A DNA stretch of 64,000 bases from Xenoacremonium recifei (Eukaryota > Ascomycota > Sordariomycetes > Hypocreales > Nectriaceae). A program made the position numbers and the translations under genes. Within the stretch, counting starts at the first letter, position 1, and each line of letters opens with the position of its first letter. The stretch lies in the NCBI GenBank assembly GCA_012184525.1, contig WOFQ01000053.1, forward strand, positions 1-64,000, read 5' to 3'. The notes under the pieces were generated by a model. The model made no database searches, was not told the DNA's origin, and saw only the letters and a program-made list of their open reading frames with translations. Of this stretch, positions 1-10,188 are shown in pieces.

Positions 1-66
<66 letters not shown>
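1..66. repeat. Poly-G run at the window edge
   Basis: Positions 1-66 are all G, followed by cggggcgggg. A perfect homopolymer of this length at the very start of the sequence is most simply a sequencing or assembly artefact at a contig end (dark-cycle G calls). A true G-rich tract cannot be excluded. Nothing is encoded here. Confidence 0.8.
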
Positions 67-1739
67 CGGGGCGGGGTAGAGTTGCAGAGAGAGACATTGT
101 TGTTGCTTTCACGATTGACGATGAGCTTGTGTGGCAGCGATGCCCTTGATTTGCACCGCTACTACGAGAGCGTTCTGAACATTTCCTTCTTTTCATTTCG
201 CAACACTGGATCTGGATGACCGTCTGAGAACCAAAAGTTGCGAATTCGAACGCGCGGGGCGTTTTGCGTGCTCTAGGACATTTAATGATATCCACTCGGT
301 TATTCATTTCGTTTATATGCTTCTATTCGGACGGCTAAGGAGGGAGAGGAGGAGCGGAGGGAGTGGAGGAAAGGGAGTACTTTGGCTATGTCTGGATGGC
401 TCACTTGATGCTCGACGAGCGAGTTTGGGGATTGCTTGCTAGTGGCGGCTCTCGACTCAGCCCGTGTAGGATTCGAGACTTTCCACTTTGTATCGAGGAA
501 CTGGATGCATTATCGTCTTTTGTTAGGCCCGGCTAGGGAGAGAATGCGGGCTTGGATGGTTGAGGGAGGCCATCTAGTTGGGTTGCTTTTTTCATCATCA
601 TCTTCTTCCCCATCCTGTCGTTGACGCATGAGTGGACAATTGCAGAGCGAGAAAATTTCAGACATTTTGAGGATTCAATTGAGTACTAGATGCTTCGCGA
701 ATGTGACCTGAGGTGGTTGGCGTTGGTAGAGAATGCGACTGATGTAATGAGAGAAGAGAGATGATGCTGGATGGGGATGATGTCAAAGGCAGGGCTGATC
801 AATCGTGCAAGACAAGATGAACGAGACCGATGACGGCCTTTGAGAAGCAAAGCACTCGCTGACATCAGACGGAACGGCACGACATCGATTGACTGACTCT
901 GTGCATCGCGAGGCCCGTCTCAGACGCCCTGGACGGTGTCACGACGCGCGCCCATCGCCTCACATCGGATCCTCTCACCGCCCGCCATCGCAAGAGATGA
1001 CGGATTCAAGGCTGTGGCACGGGAGTGAGCCTCGTCGGTAGGGGCTAGCCGAGCCCGTGGGAGCGGGCGAGTGAATCTGTGAGGTGACGCGCTGCGAGGA
1101 GCCGAGTCGAGGACAGGGCTGTGCGAGGGTGCTGTTGGACGCTGTGGCCAGTGGTGTGAGTAGTGGTGTGAGTAGGAAGTGAGGGGACTGGCGATGGCGG
1201 CTGCAGTGGGAAGATGCGAAGGGGGTGGTGGTTTAGGGAAACCACTGCTGCTGCCCTGGATTTCTAGGCTCTAATTAAATCCACCGGCCGCTAGCCATCA
1301 AGGCAGCCGCTCAGAATTGCCATTATCGATAGTCACTCACTCACGCGCAAATGAAATGCCCGTCTTGGATTTAGCGACTCCTGCTCCCTTTGTCCCACTG
1401 CATCTGCTGCCCTTCTTCACCAGCGTGCAACAACTGCCACGCGATAGCGGCCATGTCATACCAGATCTTCCGCTTCTGAGTCCCCTCAATCTCTGGCCTG
1501 GTCTGGACGCAACCGCCACGACTACCGAACGATGTCTCACTGCAAGACACGGCCGGCGCGGGCGCTGGAATTCCCCCAATTCCTGCGCGTGTCTGGACGG
1601 CAGCGCCAGCCTCCCTCTGCGAGGCGAACCGTATATGAACGAGGCTTCGGCCAGCACAGGAATTCTTCTTTCCCCTCATTGCTGTGCGCTCATTCATTCC
1701 GCTGCTGGAGCAACATCCTATCGTCGACACTTTGCCCGT
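67..1739. other. Non-coding upstream region
   Basis: No convincing gene. Open frames on both strands around 436-624, 1045-1245 and 1317-1907 are short, overlap one another in several frames, and are low-complexity (Ser/His/Arg-rich). I read the region as intergenic DNA and the distal promoter of the gene at 1957. Confidence 0.6.
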
Positions 1740-1956
1740 CCAACTCGGCGTCTCCACTCCTTTGTCTCATTGCTCTCTCTCTCTCACTCTCTGTGCCAAC
1801 CAACTCACACTCTCACGTTCACTCTCTTCTTTCTTCGTGAAGAAGAACGTCTCGTCTCCTTTGTTCTCGTCCTCGAACCCGGATATATAGGGCTGTCAGC
1901 ATCGTGACGCCCTCTCTTCCAACGAAAGTCGTCGTCTCACTTACACCACCACCACC
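1740..1956 (+). promoter_or_regulatory. CT-rich promoter with TATA box
   Basis: A long pyrimidine-rich tract (about 1750-1880, with runs of tctctctc) is followed by TATATA at 1884-1889, about 70 bp before the ATG at 1957. CT-rich tracts plus a TATA box just upstream of the start are typical of well-expressed or inducible genes in filamentous fungi. The assignment as core promoter is inference. Confidence 0.55.
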
Positions 1957-2472
1957 ATGGGTCTCGCCATCCTCCGCATCAAGACTCGCGAGATGCCCCT
2001 CAGCGACCGGGCTAGCGACTCTTCGGGAAGTGGTTCTGAGGACCATAAGCCTGTGGTTATGCTGTCGAACAATGTGCGGACGCTGTGCTCGCGCGTGCAG
2101 ATGTTGCTGCGCCAGCGCCGGCGGAAGCAGCAGAAGCGAGTCGTTATTGTACGTTTCTCCGGGTTTTGTATAAGTATCCAACTAACAGTATTCAGTCTGC
2201 GCCTTTTAACCTCACCCGAGAGCCTGTGTCATTGCCTGGGATCTCCGAAGACGAGTAAGTTCTCCTATTGCAACACCTCGACTCAAGCCTTGCTAACAAC
2301 TCCTAGACTTTCCATGCTCCGTGAAAAGGCTGCTGCCTCTCGCATCGGCATCGCTGATCCCGCGCTCCCTCGCTCTCCCCTTTCTACCAGCAGTCTCTTC
2401 TCGCACCCCGTCCGTGCTCCCCTCATGATGCACCCGACACGGGGAACCGTCTCAACCGACAGTCTTTGCTAG
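1957..2472 (+). CDS. Small basic protein of unknown function
   Basis: I do not recognise this protein. Three exons join in phase: 1957-2148, 2196-2254 and 2307-2472, giving 138 aa. Introns are 47 and 52 bp with GTACGT/GTAAGT donors, ACTAAC and GCTAAC branch-like sites, and CAG/TAG acceptors, which supports a real gene. The N-terminal half has an acidic/serine patch (about residues 14-30) followed by a very basic stretch around residues 46-64 (QRRRKQQKR), possibly a nuclear-targeting or nucleic-acid-binding segment. The C-terminal half is rich in Ser, Pro and Leu and looks disordered. There is no signal peptide or membrane segment. The strong-looking CT-rich/TATA promoter suggests real or inducible expression. 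Without transcript support the function stays open. Confidence 0.6.
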   Translation: MGLAILRIKTREMPLSDRASDSSGSGSEDHKPVVMLSNNVRTLCSRVQMLLRQRRRKQQKRVVIVRFSGFCISIQLTVFSLRLLTSPESLCHCLGSPKTSKFSYCNTSTQALLTTPRLSMLREKAAASRIGIADPALPRSPLSTSSLFSHPVRAPLMMHPTRGTVSTDSLC

Positions 2473-3029
2473 ACTTTACTACGGAGCAATTTTGGAACAT
2501 GTTATTTGGACAAGATATTGGGAATTCGGCATCAGGAATCGGGAGTATTGGTGTTAATTATTATTACTAGAATCTAAAGCAACTGGCTTGGAGGTACGAT
2601 ATCGCTTGAAGCGAGCGTCTATTATTAGGATATACGGGCTTGGAATGGGAACGGGAACGGAACAGGGAATCACTCAACAAGACGTCCAGCATAGCGTCTA
2701 GAACTGAAAGATAGAACAAAAAAAATCTAGAGTCTCATACACATTCATCAAAGAATTGCTACGTGTTGCAAGAAACGCGCTCCTTTGTGATAATTTCAAG
2801 CATGTCAACCAGGCGTCTGGGACCTAGACACGTCTCATCCCCTAGAAGCAGTCCAGAAGAAACAAGCAAAGTGAAACCCTCCTGGCTCAGCCCTCGATTG
2901 ATGAAACTTGACTCGCCTCGCCCGAATCGACACACCATCTTATCTGTCTACTTGCTTTTTCCGTTTGCTGACGCGATCCAAAATGAAACTCCCGTTCGCC
3001 TGAGGCGCAGCATCGTGAACACTGGCGGC
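2473..3029. other. Intergenic, 3' ends of two genes
   Basis: Between the 3' end of the small basic protein gene and the 3' end of ERG8 (convergent). Open frames here are shadows; I see no further feature. Confidence 0.55.
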
Positions 3030-4599
3030 TTAGATCCAGCCGGCGTACACGTCCAGACTCTCGGCCCTGACACCCTCCATTTCGCCCTTGACGCCCAGAA
3101 GCTTCACTTTCGTTCCTTTCTCCTGAGCCCACTGCTTGAGGTGGGCGTTTACCTGAGTCTCCGTCTCCTTGCTGTCCCGCATTACCAACGCCACAGCATC
3201 AAACCCACCTGCCCCTGGCACCACTCCTCCAAACACGCCGTCAACATCGCTCAGCCAATCCAATAATGCCGTCTGGCTATCAGGCTCGATGGGCACGTCC
3301 GCAAGCTCACCCATGCGCTTGTACAGCTCACGCACCTCCCGCAACCGCCCTGGCAGCTCGGCCTCAGCACCAGCCTGAAGCGCCGCAATGAGTGCCTCGT
3401 TACGCTTTTGCAGGTCATCCCAGAGCTCCTTTGATCCCGCGGGATCCTCCTTCCGCCAAGCGAGTACTTTCTTGACCATGCCCACGGTCTGGCTACCGCA
3501 ATCAACATCGCACATGCGCAGCACCAGTCCCGGCGCAATTCCTACGCCCTCCGCAGCACATTCGACGTCCCATCCGGCGCCTGGCCCGTCCACAAGTTCT
3601 GCCAATGCAGTGGCAAAGCCTGCAGTACCTGGCTCTGGCATCTTGGCAAGGATGGATGGCGAGAAGCGCGTGTAGCGGCACGAACCGTACACTGCGGCCG
3701 CGACGTCGAAGCCACTGCCCACCTTCCCCTGCGCCGCACAATGCGCCGCCTGAGCGAGATTATGCAGCGTGCGGCGACCAGCTTCGGAGCTGAGGTCAAA
3801 CAGGTTAAGTGAAAGGTAGTGCGTCAGGAGCGCCGCTGTCAGGCTGGTAACAAGAGCGGCAGAGGAGCCCAGACCAGTCTTGTTGGCGCCAGAGAGAGTG
3901 ACGGGGAAGCGGGCGAAGCGGGCACCGGGTGAGGCGTCTGCGGCAGAGGACGGGGAGGAGTGTGAGTAGTAGTCGTTGTCGGCGAGGACGATGAGGCGCG
4001 AGGAGGAGATGCTGTGGCGGGAGCTGGAACCGGTGAGGGTGTTGATGTAGGTGAGGGCGTAGGAGAGGGTGGTTTCCACAAAGGGGTTGACGGAGATTTT
4101 GGAGCCACTGGGAGGAGTTAGTGATGATGTTCTGACTCTTGTCTTGTGAGAAATGCTGAGAGTTGTGAGAGATGATGAGGCTGTGAGTAGGACGGTGAGA
4201 GCTGTAGAGAATGTTGCTGAGAGATATCAAGTCATCGCAAAGCAGCCCTCACTCCTGTTCCCGCACAACTCACATTAAGACTCTCTCATGTTATCTATAA
4301 AACCAAGAATAATAATAAAAGAGCACTCACACTTGCAACTGCGTCACCTTGATTCCGCCACCCTCCTCAGCCAAATGATAGCCATACCGCCACTGCGCCT
4401 CCAGGAACTGCGGACTGTCCACAACAATCTCCGTCAGCTGCACGCCCTCCGTGGTATGGATAGCGCCTGCAATCACATTGATGCGCGCGCTCAGCCCAAA
4501 CACAAAGGCGTTGTACGCGCGGTCCAAAGCCAGATATCCGCCCGCAAGGAGCACCTTGCCTGGCGCAGAGACGGCCACCGTGGGGTTGCGAGAAGGCAT
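3030..4599 (-). CDS. ERG8: Phosphomevalonate kinase
   Basis: Phosphorylates 5-phosphomevalonate to 5-diphosphomevalonate in the cytosolic mevalonate pathway, supplying isoprenoids and ergosterol. Two exons on the minus strand, 4331-4599 and 3030-4107, joined across a 223-bp intron (GTGAGT donor, CACTAAC branch site, CCCAG acceptor), give 448 aa, close to the usual length of about 450. GHMP-kinase hallmarks are visible. The N-terminal segment SAPGKVLLAGGYL lies at about residues 11-23, the ATP-binding loop GLGSSAAL at about 168-175, and the C-terminal loop VVPGAGGFDAV at about 385-395. The intron is long for this window, but phase and conserved flanks (QV|GSKISVNPFVE) fit well. The start is the first ATG, two residues before NPTVAVSAPGK. 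It is convergent with the small gene upstream in the window. Identification is firm. Confidence 0.94.
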
Positions 4600-5141
4600 C
4601 GCGGGGTTATGAGCTTGAGTGTGAGCGCTAGAAGGTCAAGAAGCAGGCAAGACCGATATATGAAGAGCAATGAAGCTGGAGGGACGCTTCTTGAGATTGA
4701 GGACAAAAGCCGCGCTGCGCAATGGCTCGGTGCAGGATGTGAGGGAGAGAATTCCTTTTTCCTCTGCTGCTCCCGGGTAGAGTCGTGAGGTGAGGTGAGA
4801 GCTGATGGCGGGGCAGAGCAAAGGAGCTTTCCAGCGATCATTATTAGTATTAGTCGATGCCCCGCAGACTTGCGGGAGACTCCGGCTTTGCCTAAACGGG
4901 ATGTGCCTATGGCCTCACGATGATGGAATTCTCCTTCTTGTAGGAAGCAGTGCAACGGGGAATTTTTGTATGATGGCCAACGGTATTCCGAGTATACATC
5001 CATCATATTTTCACTCTAAATTCTGCTCTTCCAAGTGTACTCTAAAAATCGGATATATCCCAAGGTATCGCAACATGCTCTATGAAACACAACGCTCGCT
5101 CCTAACACAGGCCATATATGCAACAGATCCTCCCACGCAAA
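4600..5141. other. Intergenic: ERG8 promoter and permease 3' flank
   Basis: Upstream region of ERG8 and downstream region of the sulfate permease, both on the minus strand. Overlapping open frames on both strands are not convincing. No recognisable sterol-response motif was found by eye. Confidence 0.5.
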
Positions 5142-7781
5142 CTACAAAGTCCTCATTCTCTCATCCTTGTTCTTCGCGTCTCGAACGGCCGCATCCACGG
5201 CGTCCACTAGATCAATGTGGAAAAAGGGGCGATTGACACCATAGATCGCTCCCATCTGTGGATTTCGCGTCGAGTTACGAGGAGACGATTCCACAGCATC
5301 ATCCATCTTCATCATCAGAACCTCCTGCCGACATACAGTCTTTCCCTCCGTCTTGGAGGAGCTGGGAGAGTCGGGCGGCACAATAGTTCCTGCTGACGCC
5401 TCAATATCCTCCTCCTTGTTATCATCCTCGACCTCCACAGGCTCATCCTTGTACGGTGCAACAGCGTACGCAGGGATCCAGCCATTGAGAGCTTCTGGGT
5501 TTTTCGATGTTGGGTATCCGAAGCCAGCGGTTGCAAGAGCCCGGCGTGTCCACCGGTTGTTGATGTTCGCAAAATGGAACTCGACAGCATCTGGCGACGA
5601 ATACCGGTCGAGAGAATTGCGGAGATCGGTGAGGCCTTGTACGCAGGTGATGTCTAGGTTGTTGACGGCAGAAAAGTCGAATACAACCGCCCGAAGGAAG
5701 GGAAGGCCTTTGCGACTATCTGAATCCGCCCGTGGGCCAGGGTCGTTCCAGAGCCGATCTGACTCCTTTTCAAAGTGCTCCTCTGACATACGCTGTGTAT
5801 TCTCCATAACATACTTCACCAATGTATCGGTGTGGTATGCCTGATTGATGTAGTTGTAACCCTCGCTGAAGCGGTAGATAAAAACACCAGCGTATGGAGA
5901 CTCAACTTCAATATCGCCATTCGAAGCATCCCGACGGTCCAACGGCAGGAAGACCTCGCGAGCAGGCTCCTCTCGAGTCAGAGTCAGTTGGCTGGATTGG
6001 CGACTCAGTTCGAAGCCTGCCTTGGTGTCAACAACTCTGCGAGCCTGGACACGGCCGAGGAATTTGCCTCGCGTGCGTGCGAGACGGAAGAGAAGTAGAA
6101 CAATGGAGAGGGCCATGCCGACGTAGATGGACGTCTCCAAGGAGTCAAAGATGGCAAGAAGAATACCGATGATCCAGATTCCCAACTCCACAGGTGACAA
6201 CTGCCAATACTTGTACAGATTCTTGGGTGGCGCAATCAAATTGCAGACCGCATGAATGATCAAGCCGGCAAGAGCCGCGTTTGGGATGAAGTAAAAGACA
6301 GCCGTCAACACGTAAAGGGCCAGGACGAGGACCAAGGCACTGAAGAGGCCAGCCAGCGGTGTTCTGACACCAGCTTTGGAAAGCACAGCAGATGCGCCAA
6401 ACGATCCAGTGCAGACATAGCCGCCAACAAACGGACTGAAGAGGTTGGCTGTTCCGAGAGCTACGATCTCCTGAGACGGGTTGATGGTGTAGTTGTACAG
6501 CCGACCCATGCCCTTGGCAATGGCGATATGCTCAATCACTAGGATGATGGCAACTGCCGGAAGCTGAGGCATGACGATGGATAACAGCTCTGTTGTAGGG
6601 TGCGGCAGGTTCGCGCGTTGAAACCCTAAAATGAAGAATATTAGCATTCATCCAAATCTGTATTTGGGCTGCTTCGAAGGGTCATACCTGGCTCGATGTG
6701 TCCTACAATTCGGAACTTGGATTCTCCGTAGGGGAGGCTTCGGTTCACCAGGTAGCTGATGAGCGTGAAGAGCAGCATAACAAAGGTCAGTCGCAGGGAC
6801 GAGATGTAGCCCCAAGTGCGCTTCTTTTGAGGATGCCTCTTCTCCATGTAGGCACACACATCTCGGATCACGAACAGAAGCACGAGCGACGTAAGACCAA
6901 TAGCAGCATCAATCTTGGTCTCAGGGAGGGCTTTGAGAGTATTGATGATAACCTTGTAGGGAGCGTCGCGAGTGTTGACACTGCGAATGCCTAGACAGGT
7001 AGGAATTTGTGTGGACATGATAGTGATGCTGGCGCCTGTGACGAACGCTGAGATGGGGATATAGGGGATGAACTCGATGATCCAGCCAAGGCGGAAGAGC
7101 CCGAAAAACAGGAGCACAGCTCCAGCCATCATGCTCAAAGCATGAGCCGTTTGCTCGTGAGTGTATTGACCTGGGGCGACGCTGTCGACATGGCTGACCA
7201 CTTCACCGACTAGAAGAGAGCCAACGGCAGTTGTCTGGTAGAAGATGTTAGCTAATATGGCACAGGGGCGGATAGTTAAACTTACCCCAATAACAATATC
7301 TTTGGAAGTTCCAAAAAGCCAGTACAGGACAGCACCGGTAAAGGAGGTGTACAGTCCGTAGGCGGGTGTAAGTTGAGCCAGGAGAGCATAGGCCATAGCC
7401 TGTGGGACGACAACAAGACCGATGGTGATGCCTTAAGGGCGCTTATTAGTTTCCGTACGTAGTGTAAAAGTTTTCACGCAATAGGGGCTTACCAGCAATC
7501 ACATCTCCCAAGAGCCAGATGAGGTTATATCGCGTGATCCAAGTGGCCGAGGGGAAGAGACTCTGGAAATATCGAACTACGCCCTCGCGAGAGGGAGCAA
7601 ACTCCTTGATCCATTCAGAAACACTGGGCTCATCCTCGAGGAAAATGTCGACGGGATCGAGAGTGTCTCGGGCACGTTGCGGGAGATCCTGGGGTATTTG
7701 GGCATAGCGCTCGTTGACGTCGATACCGAGGACTTTGTAGGTGATGAAGTGGGAGAGCCCCTCGCCGGTTTTGGGCCCCAT
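5142..7781 (-). CDS. Sulfate permease, SulP family (SUL1/SUL2-like)
   Basis: High-affinity proton/sulfate symporter of the plasma membrane, supplying sulfur assimilation. Four exons, 7493-7781, 7286-7431, 6688-7234 and 5142-6625, join in phase to 821 aa, normal for fungal sulfate permeases. Introns are 61, 51 and 62 bp. The protein has a hydrophilic N-terminus (about 90 aa), then GDVIAGITIGLVVVPQAMAY, the SulP signature region around GTSKDIVIGTTAV (about residues 138-150), many membrane helices to about residue 490, and a C-terminal STAS domain (about 530-760) with VVFDFSAVNNLDITCVQGL. The 51-bp intron is in frame, so retention would insert 17 residues into the conserved SKDIxIG segment. The family sequence supports splicing. 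Another non-coding 5' exon is possible, since a pyrimidine-AG lies just upstream of the ATG. Sulfur-limitation control is typical, but I saw no clear Cys3/MetR site. Confidence 0.93.
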
Positions 7782-8762
7782 GTTGAGCAGGCTCTGAAAG
7801 CCAGAGACAGATGTACCAACTTTGAATGAAGTTTGATTATGGTTATGGAGATGCCATACACTTCACCGTGGTTGTATCAGGGGAGCAAAGATTTCAGGAG
7901 ACCATCACCCCGGGATGGCTCGCCGCGGGGGCGAGAAGGAATAATAAGCTTAACAATAAACGCGCCCCGGCCGGCCTTCGGCTGGGAACCAAAAAGGCCG
8001 GCTCAGCAATATCATGGCCAGGAGCCGTGGTAGCCGTCCGGTGTGCAGATCCAAGGGCGGGAGTCGGGACGGGAATGGATGAGGAGACTGGGAGGCATGA
8101 TGGGCAGAGGAGGCTTGACTCAGCAAAAGCGTGTTCCGCGATTGGCCCAAAGCCTCGGGCTCTGTCCAGAAACGCTCGGCGACCAGCAGACGCAGTCTCA
8201 CCCTCAGCCACCGCTCGGGGAATTGCACGGCGTCTGAGACGGTGATGAGGCGGCTTAGCGGCGGGAGTCGGACGGGGAATGCGGGAGAGCGTGAGAGCCA
8301 GACCGACCGGCCTCGCCGTGGAGCGGATCGCCGCGCCGCCGATCGGGCCCCGGACGCTGAAAGCACGCTATCGTGACATTACAGCTTGCGTGGCTCGAGA
8401 CTCAAAGAAGAAACAGTCTGGGATGTCGGTTCGGCCTCTGGTGCTTGGCGCGCGGGAAACGTGGCTGCGGCTGGATGACCGAGCCGACGTCACGCTCATG
8501 CCCGAGGGAGGCTGAAGGTTGGCATTCCAGTCTGTCGTTGAAGATCATATTTGTGAGGGTCGGCACTTATTTGCCGTTCTTCGATGAATCTTGAAGGTAG
8601 GTTCAAGGAGGTAAGTTGCGGCCTCAGTTCTGAGGATGATGTCGTGTCGACCCTGGCATACTTGGTTGGTGCCTTAGGCTGTGATAATCGCCTTAGTTCC
8701 TTCCAATCCGTCTAAACGTTCCCGAGTCACCCCTCACAACTCACCAGATCGTCATCAACGGC
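7782..8762. other. GC-rich divergent intergenic region
   Basis: Shared upstream region of the sulfate permease (minus) and the agmatine-deiminase-like gene (plus), about 980 bp. Several GC-rich open frames on both strands (about 7826-8376) overlap each other and lack splice or domain support. Inverted CCAAT boxes (attgg) occur, for example near 8140. No gene is called. Confidence 0.55.
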
Positions 8763-9938
8763 ATGATGACGGGTCGCCTGCGCGAACTCAGGAAACTGCC
8801 CCTGAATTTCTTCATTCGTCAGCCTCATCGGGCCCGAGCCCATCCTAGCCAAGCCAAGTTACCCCAGTTATACACGACTCCGACATCTGTTTGCTCAATG
8901 TCCACGTCTCCAAATGGACGGTTCGTGATGCCCGCAGAGTGGCAGCCACACTCACGGACAGTCACCGTGTGGCCAGACAAAGCCTCAATCAAGGAGCCTC
9001 ATGTTCTCGAAGCTGCAAGACGCGAAGTATCAGCCATAGCAAACGAAATCTCCGGGTTTGAGCCTGTGACCTTATACACAAAGCCGCAGAACGTGGATCA
9101 GGCTCGACAGACCGTCTCTAGTAAAGTTGATGTTGTCGAGCTTGAAGCATCCGAGCTCTGGGTTCGCGATACTGGTCCAATTGTCGTGAAGAACACACGT
9201 GACGGATCACTCACTGGCATTGGGCTCAATTTTAACTATTGGGGCGGGAAATTGCCAGATGTGGGTGACGGCCAAGTCGCGAAGCTCATTACATCGCATC
9301 TAGGGGTTCCTTTCGTCTCTACATCTTATAGAGGCGAGGGAGGTGGGATTGAAGTTGACGGGGAGGGGACCATGTTGGTCACCGAGAGCTGTATTATCAA
9401 CTCCAACCGCAATGAGGGCCTAAGCAAACAAGACATCGAGAAAACATTGCAAGACATCCTTGGCGTGCAGAAAGTGTTGTGGCTCAAAGGACTCAAAGAC
9501 TATGACATCACGGATGACCACGTCGATGCTCTCGCACGATTTGTCTCCCCGGGAGTGGTCATCATGAGTCGCCCACCAGAAGGAGTGGAAGAAGCTGTCA
9601 CTCAAAGGTACCTCGACGCCAAACGGGCTCTTGAACACGAAACGGACGCAAATGGAAGGACTCTCCGAATCGTTGAGATTCAGGAGCCTGCCGACAACTT
9701 GCTCCCCAAACCGCACTACGAGTTTGAACCTCCGGTTCTCTCATATGTCAACGTTCTCCTCGTCAACGGTGCCGTTCTCATTCCAAAGTTTGGCATCCCG
9801 GAGACAGATAAGAAGGCTGCTGAAGTTTTCCGAGGCTTGTTTGAGGATCGAGAGATTGTGCAGGTAGATCTCCATGCTTTGCCTCAACTGGGTGGCGGGA
9901 TACACTGCGCGACACAACAGATACCAAATGCTGCTTGA
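8763..9938 (+). CDS. Agmatine deiminase / peptidyl-arginine deiminase family enzyme
   Basis: Guanidino-modifying hydrolase of the PPAD superfamily, most like agmatine deiminase (agmatine + water to N-carbamoylputrescine + ammonia), an alternative entry to putrescine. It is a single exon of 391 aa. Family motifs in order are FVMPAEWQPHSRT (from about residue 54), ELWVRDTGP with the substrate Arg/Asp (about 132-140), GGGIEVDGEG, the catalytic His region DITDDHVDALARF, and the nucleophile Cys382 in GGGIHCATQQ near the C-terminus. Every expected catalytic position I can name is present, so it should be active. The first 45 residues are Arg-rich, lack acids apart from one Glu, and look like a mitochondrial presequence; an in-frame ATG at 8898 would give a 346-aa cytosolic form of normal family length. 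Substrate specificity (agmatine versus arginine-like) is not settled by sequence. Confidence 0.88.
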   Translation: MMTGRLRELRKLPLNFFIRQPHRARAHPSQAKLPQLYTTPTSVCSMSTSPNGRFVMPAEWQPHSRTVTVWPDKASIKEPHVLEAARREVSAIANEISGFEPVTLYTKPQNVDQARQTVSSKVDVVELEASELWVRDTGPIVVKNTRDGSLTGIGLNFNYWGGKLPDVGDGQVAKLITSHLGVPFVSTSYRGEGGGIEVDGEGTMLVTESCIINSNRNEGLSKQDIEKTLQDILGVQKVLWLKGLKDYDITDDHVDALARFVSPGVVIMSRPPEGVEEAVTQRYLDAKRALEHETDANGRTLRIVEIQEPADNLLPKPHYEFEPPVLSYVNVLLVNGAVLIPKFGIPETDKKAAEVFRGLFEDREIVQVDLHALPQLGGGIHCATQQIPNAA

Positions 9939-10188
9939 GATAGCAGTTACTTGGAGTCTTGTACTATTATCATGTGTGTTTGAGGTGGCAAGGTAAGGCT
10001 GTAATATAGACCAGACTCGACTCTAATGAGAATATAGACGCAATTAACCGTCTTTTGTACTCAAGTACTTCCAGTGCTATTTCTAACCTCCCACCCATAT
10101 AATTTCTGTAGGTACTCTATGACAAACCGCCTACCCATGTCTACCGGATAGGTTCGGGTTATGAGGCAGATCATTAGAAGGGTTTTCT

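Noticed and set aside
1317..1907. Plus-strand open frame of 196 codons upstream of the small basic gene
   Set aside because: Low-complexity, overlapped by competing frames on both strands, and it covers the CT-rich/TATA promoter. Not credible as protein.
7826..8515. Several GC-rich open frames between sulfate permease and agmatine deiminase
   Set aside because: At least four mutually overlapping frames on both strands with Arg/Ala/Pro-rich composition, typical of GC-rich non-coding DNA.
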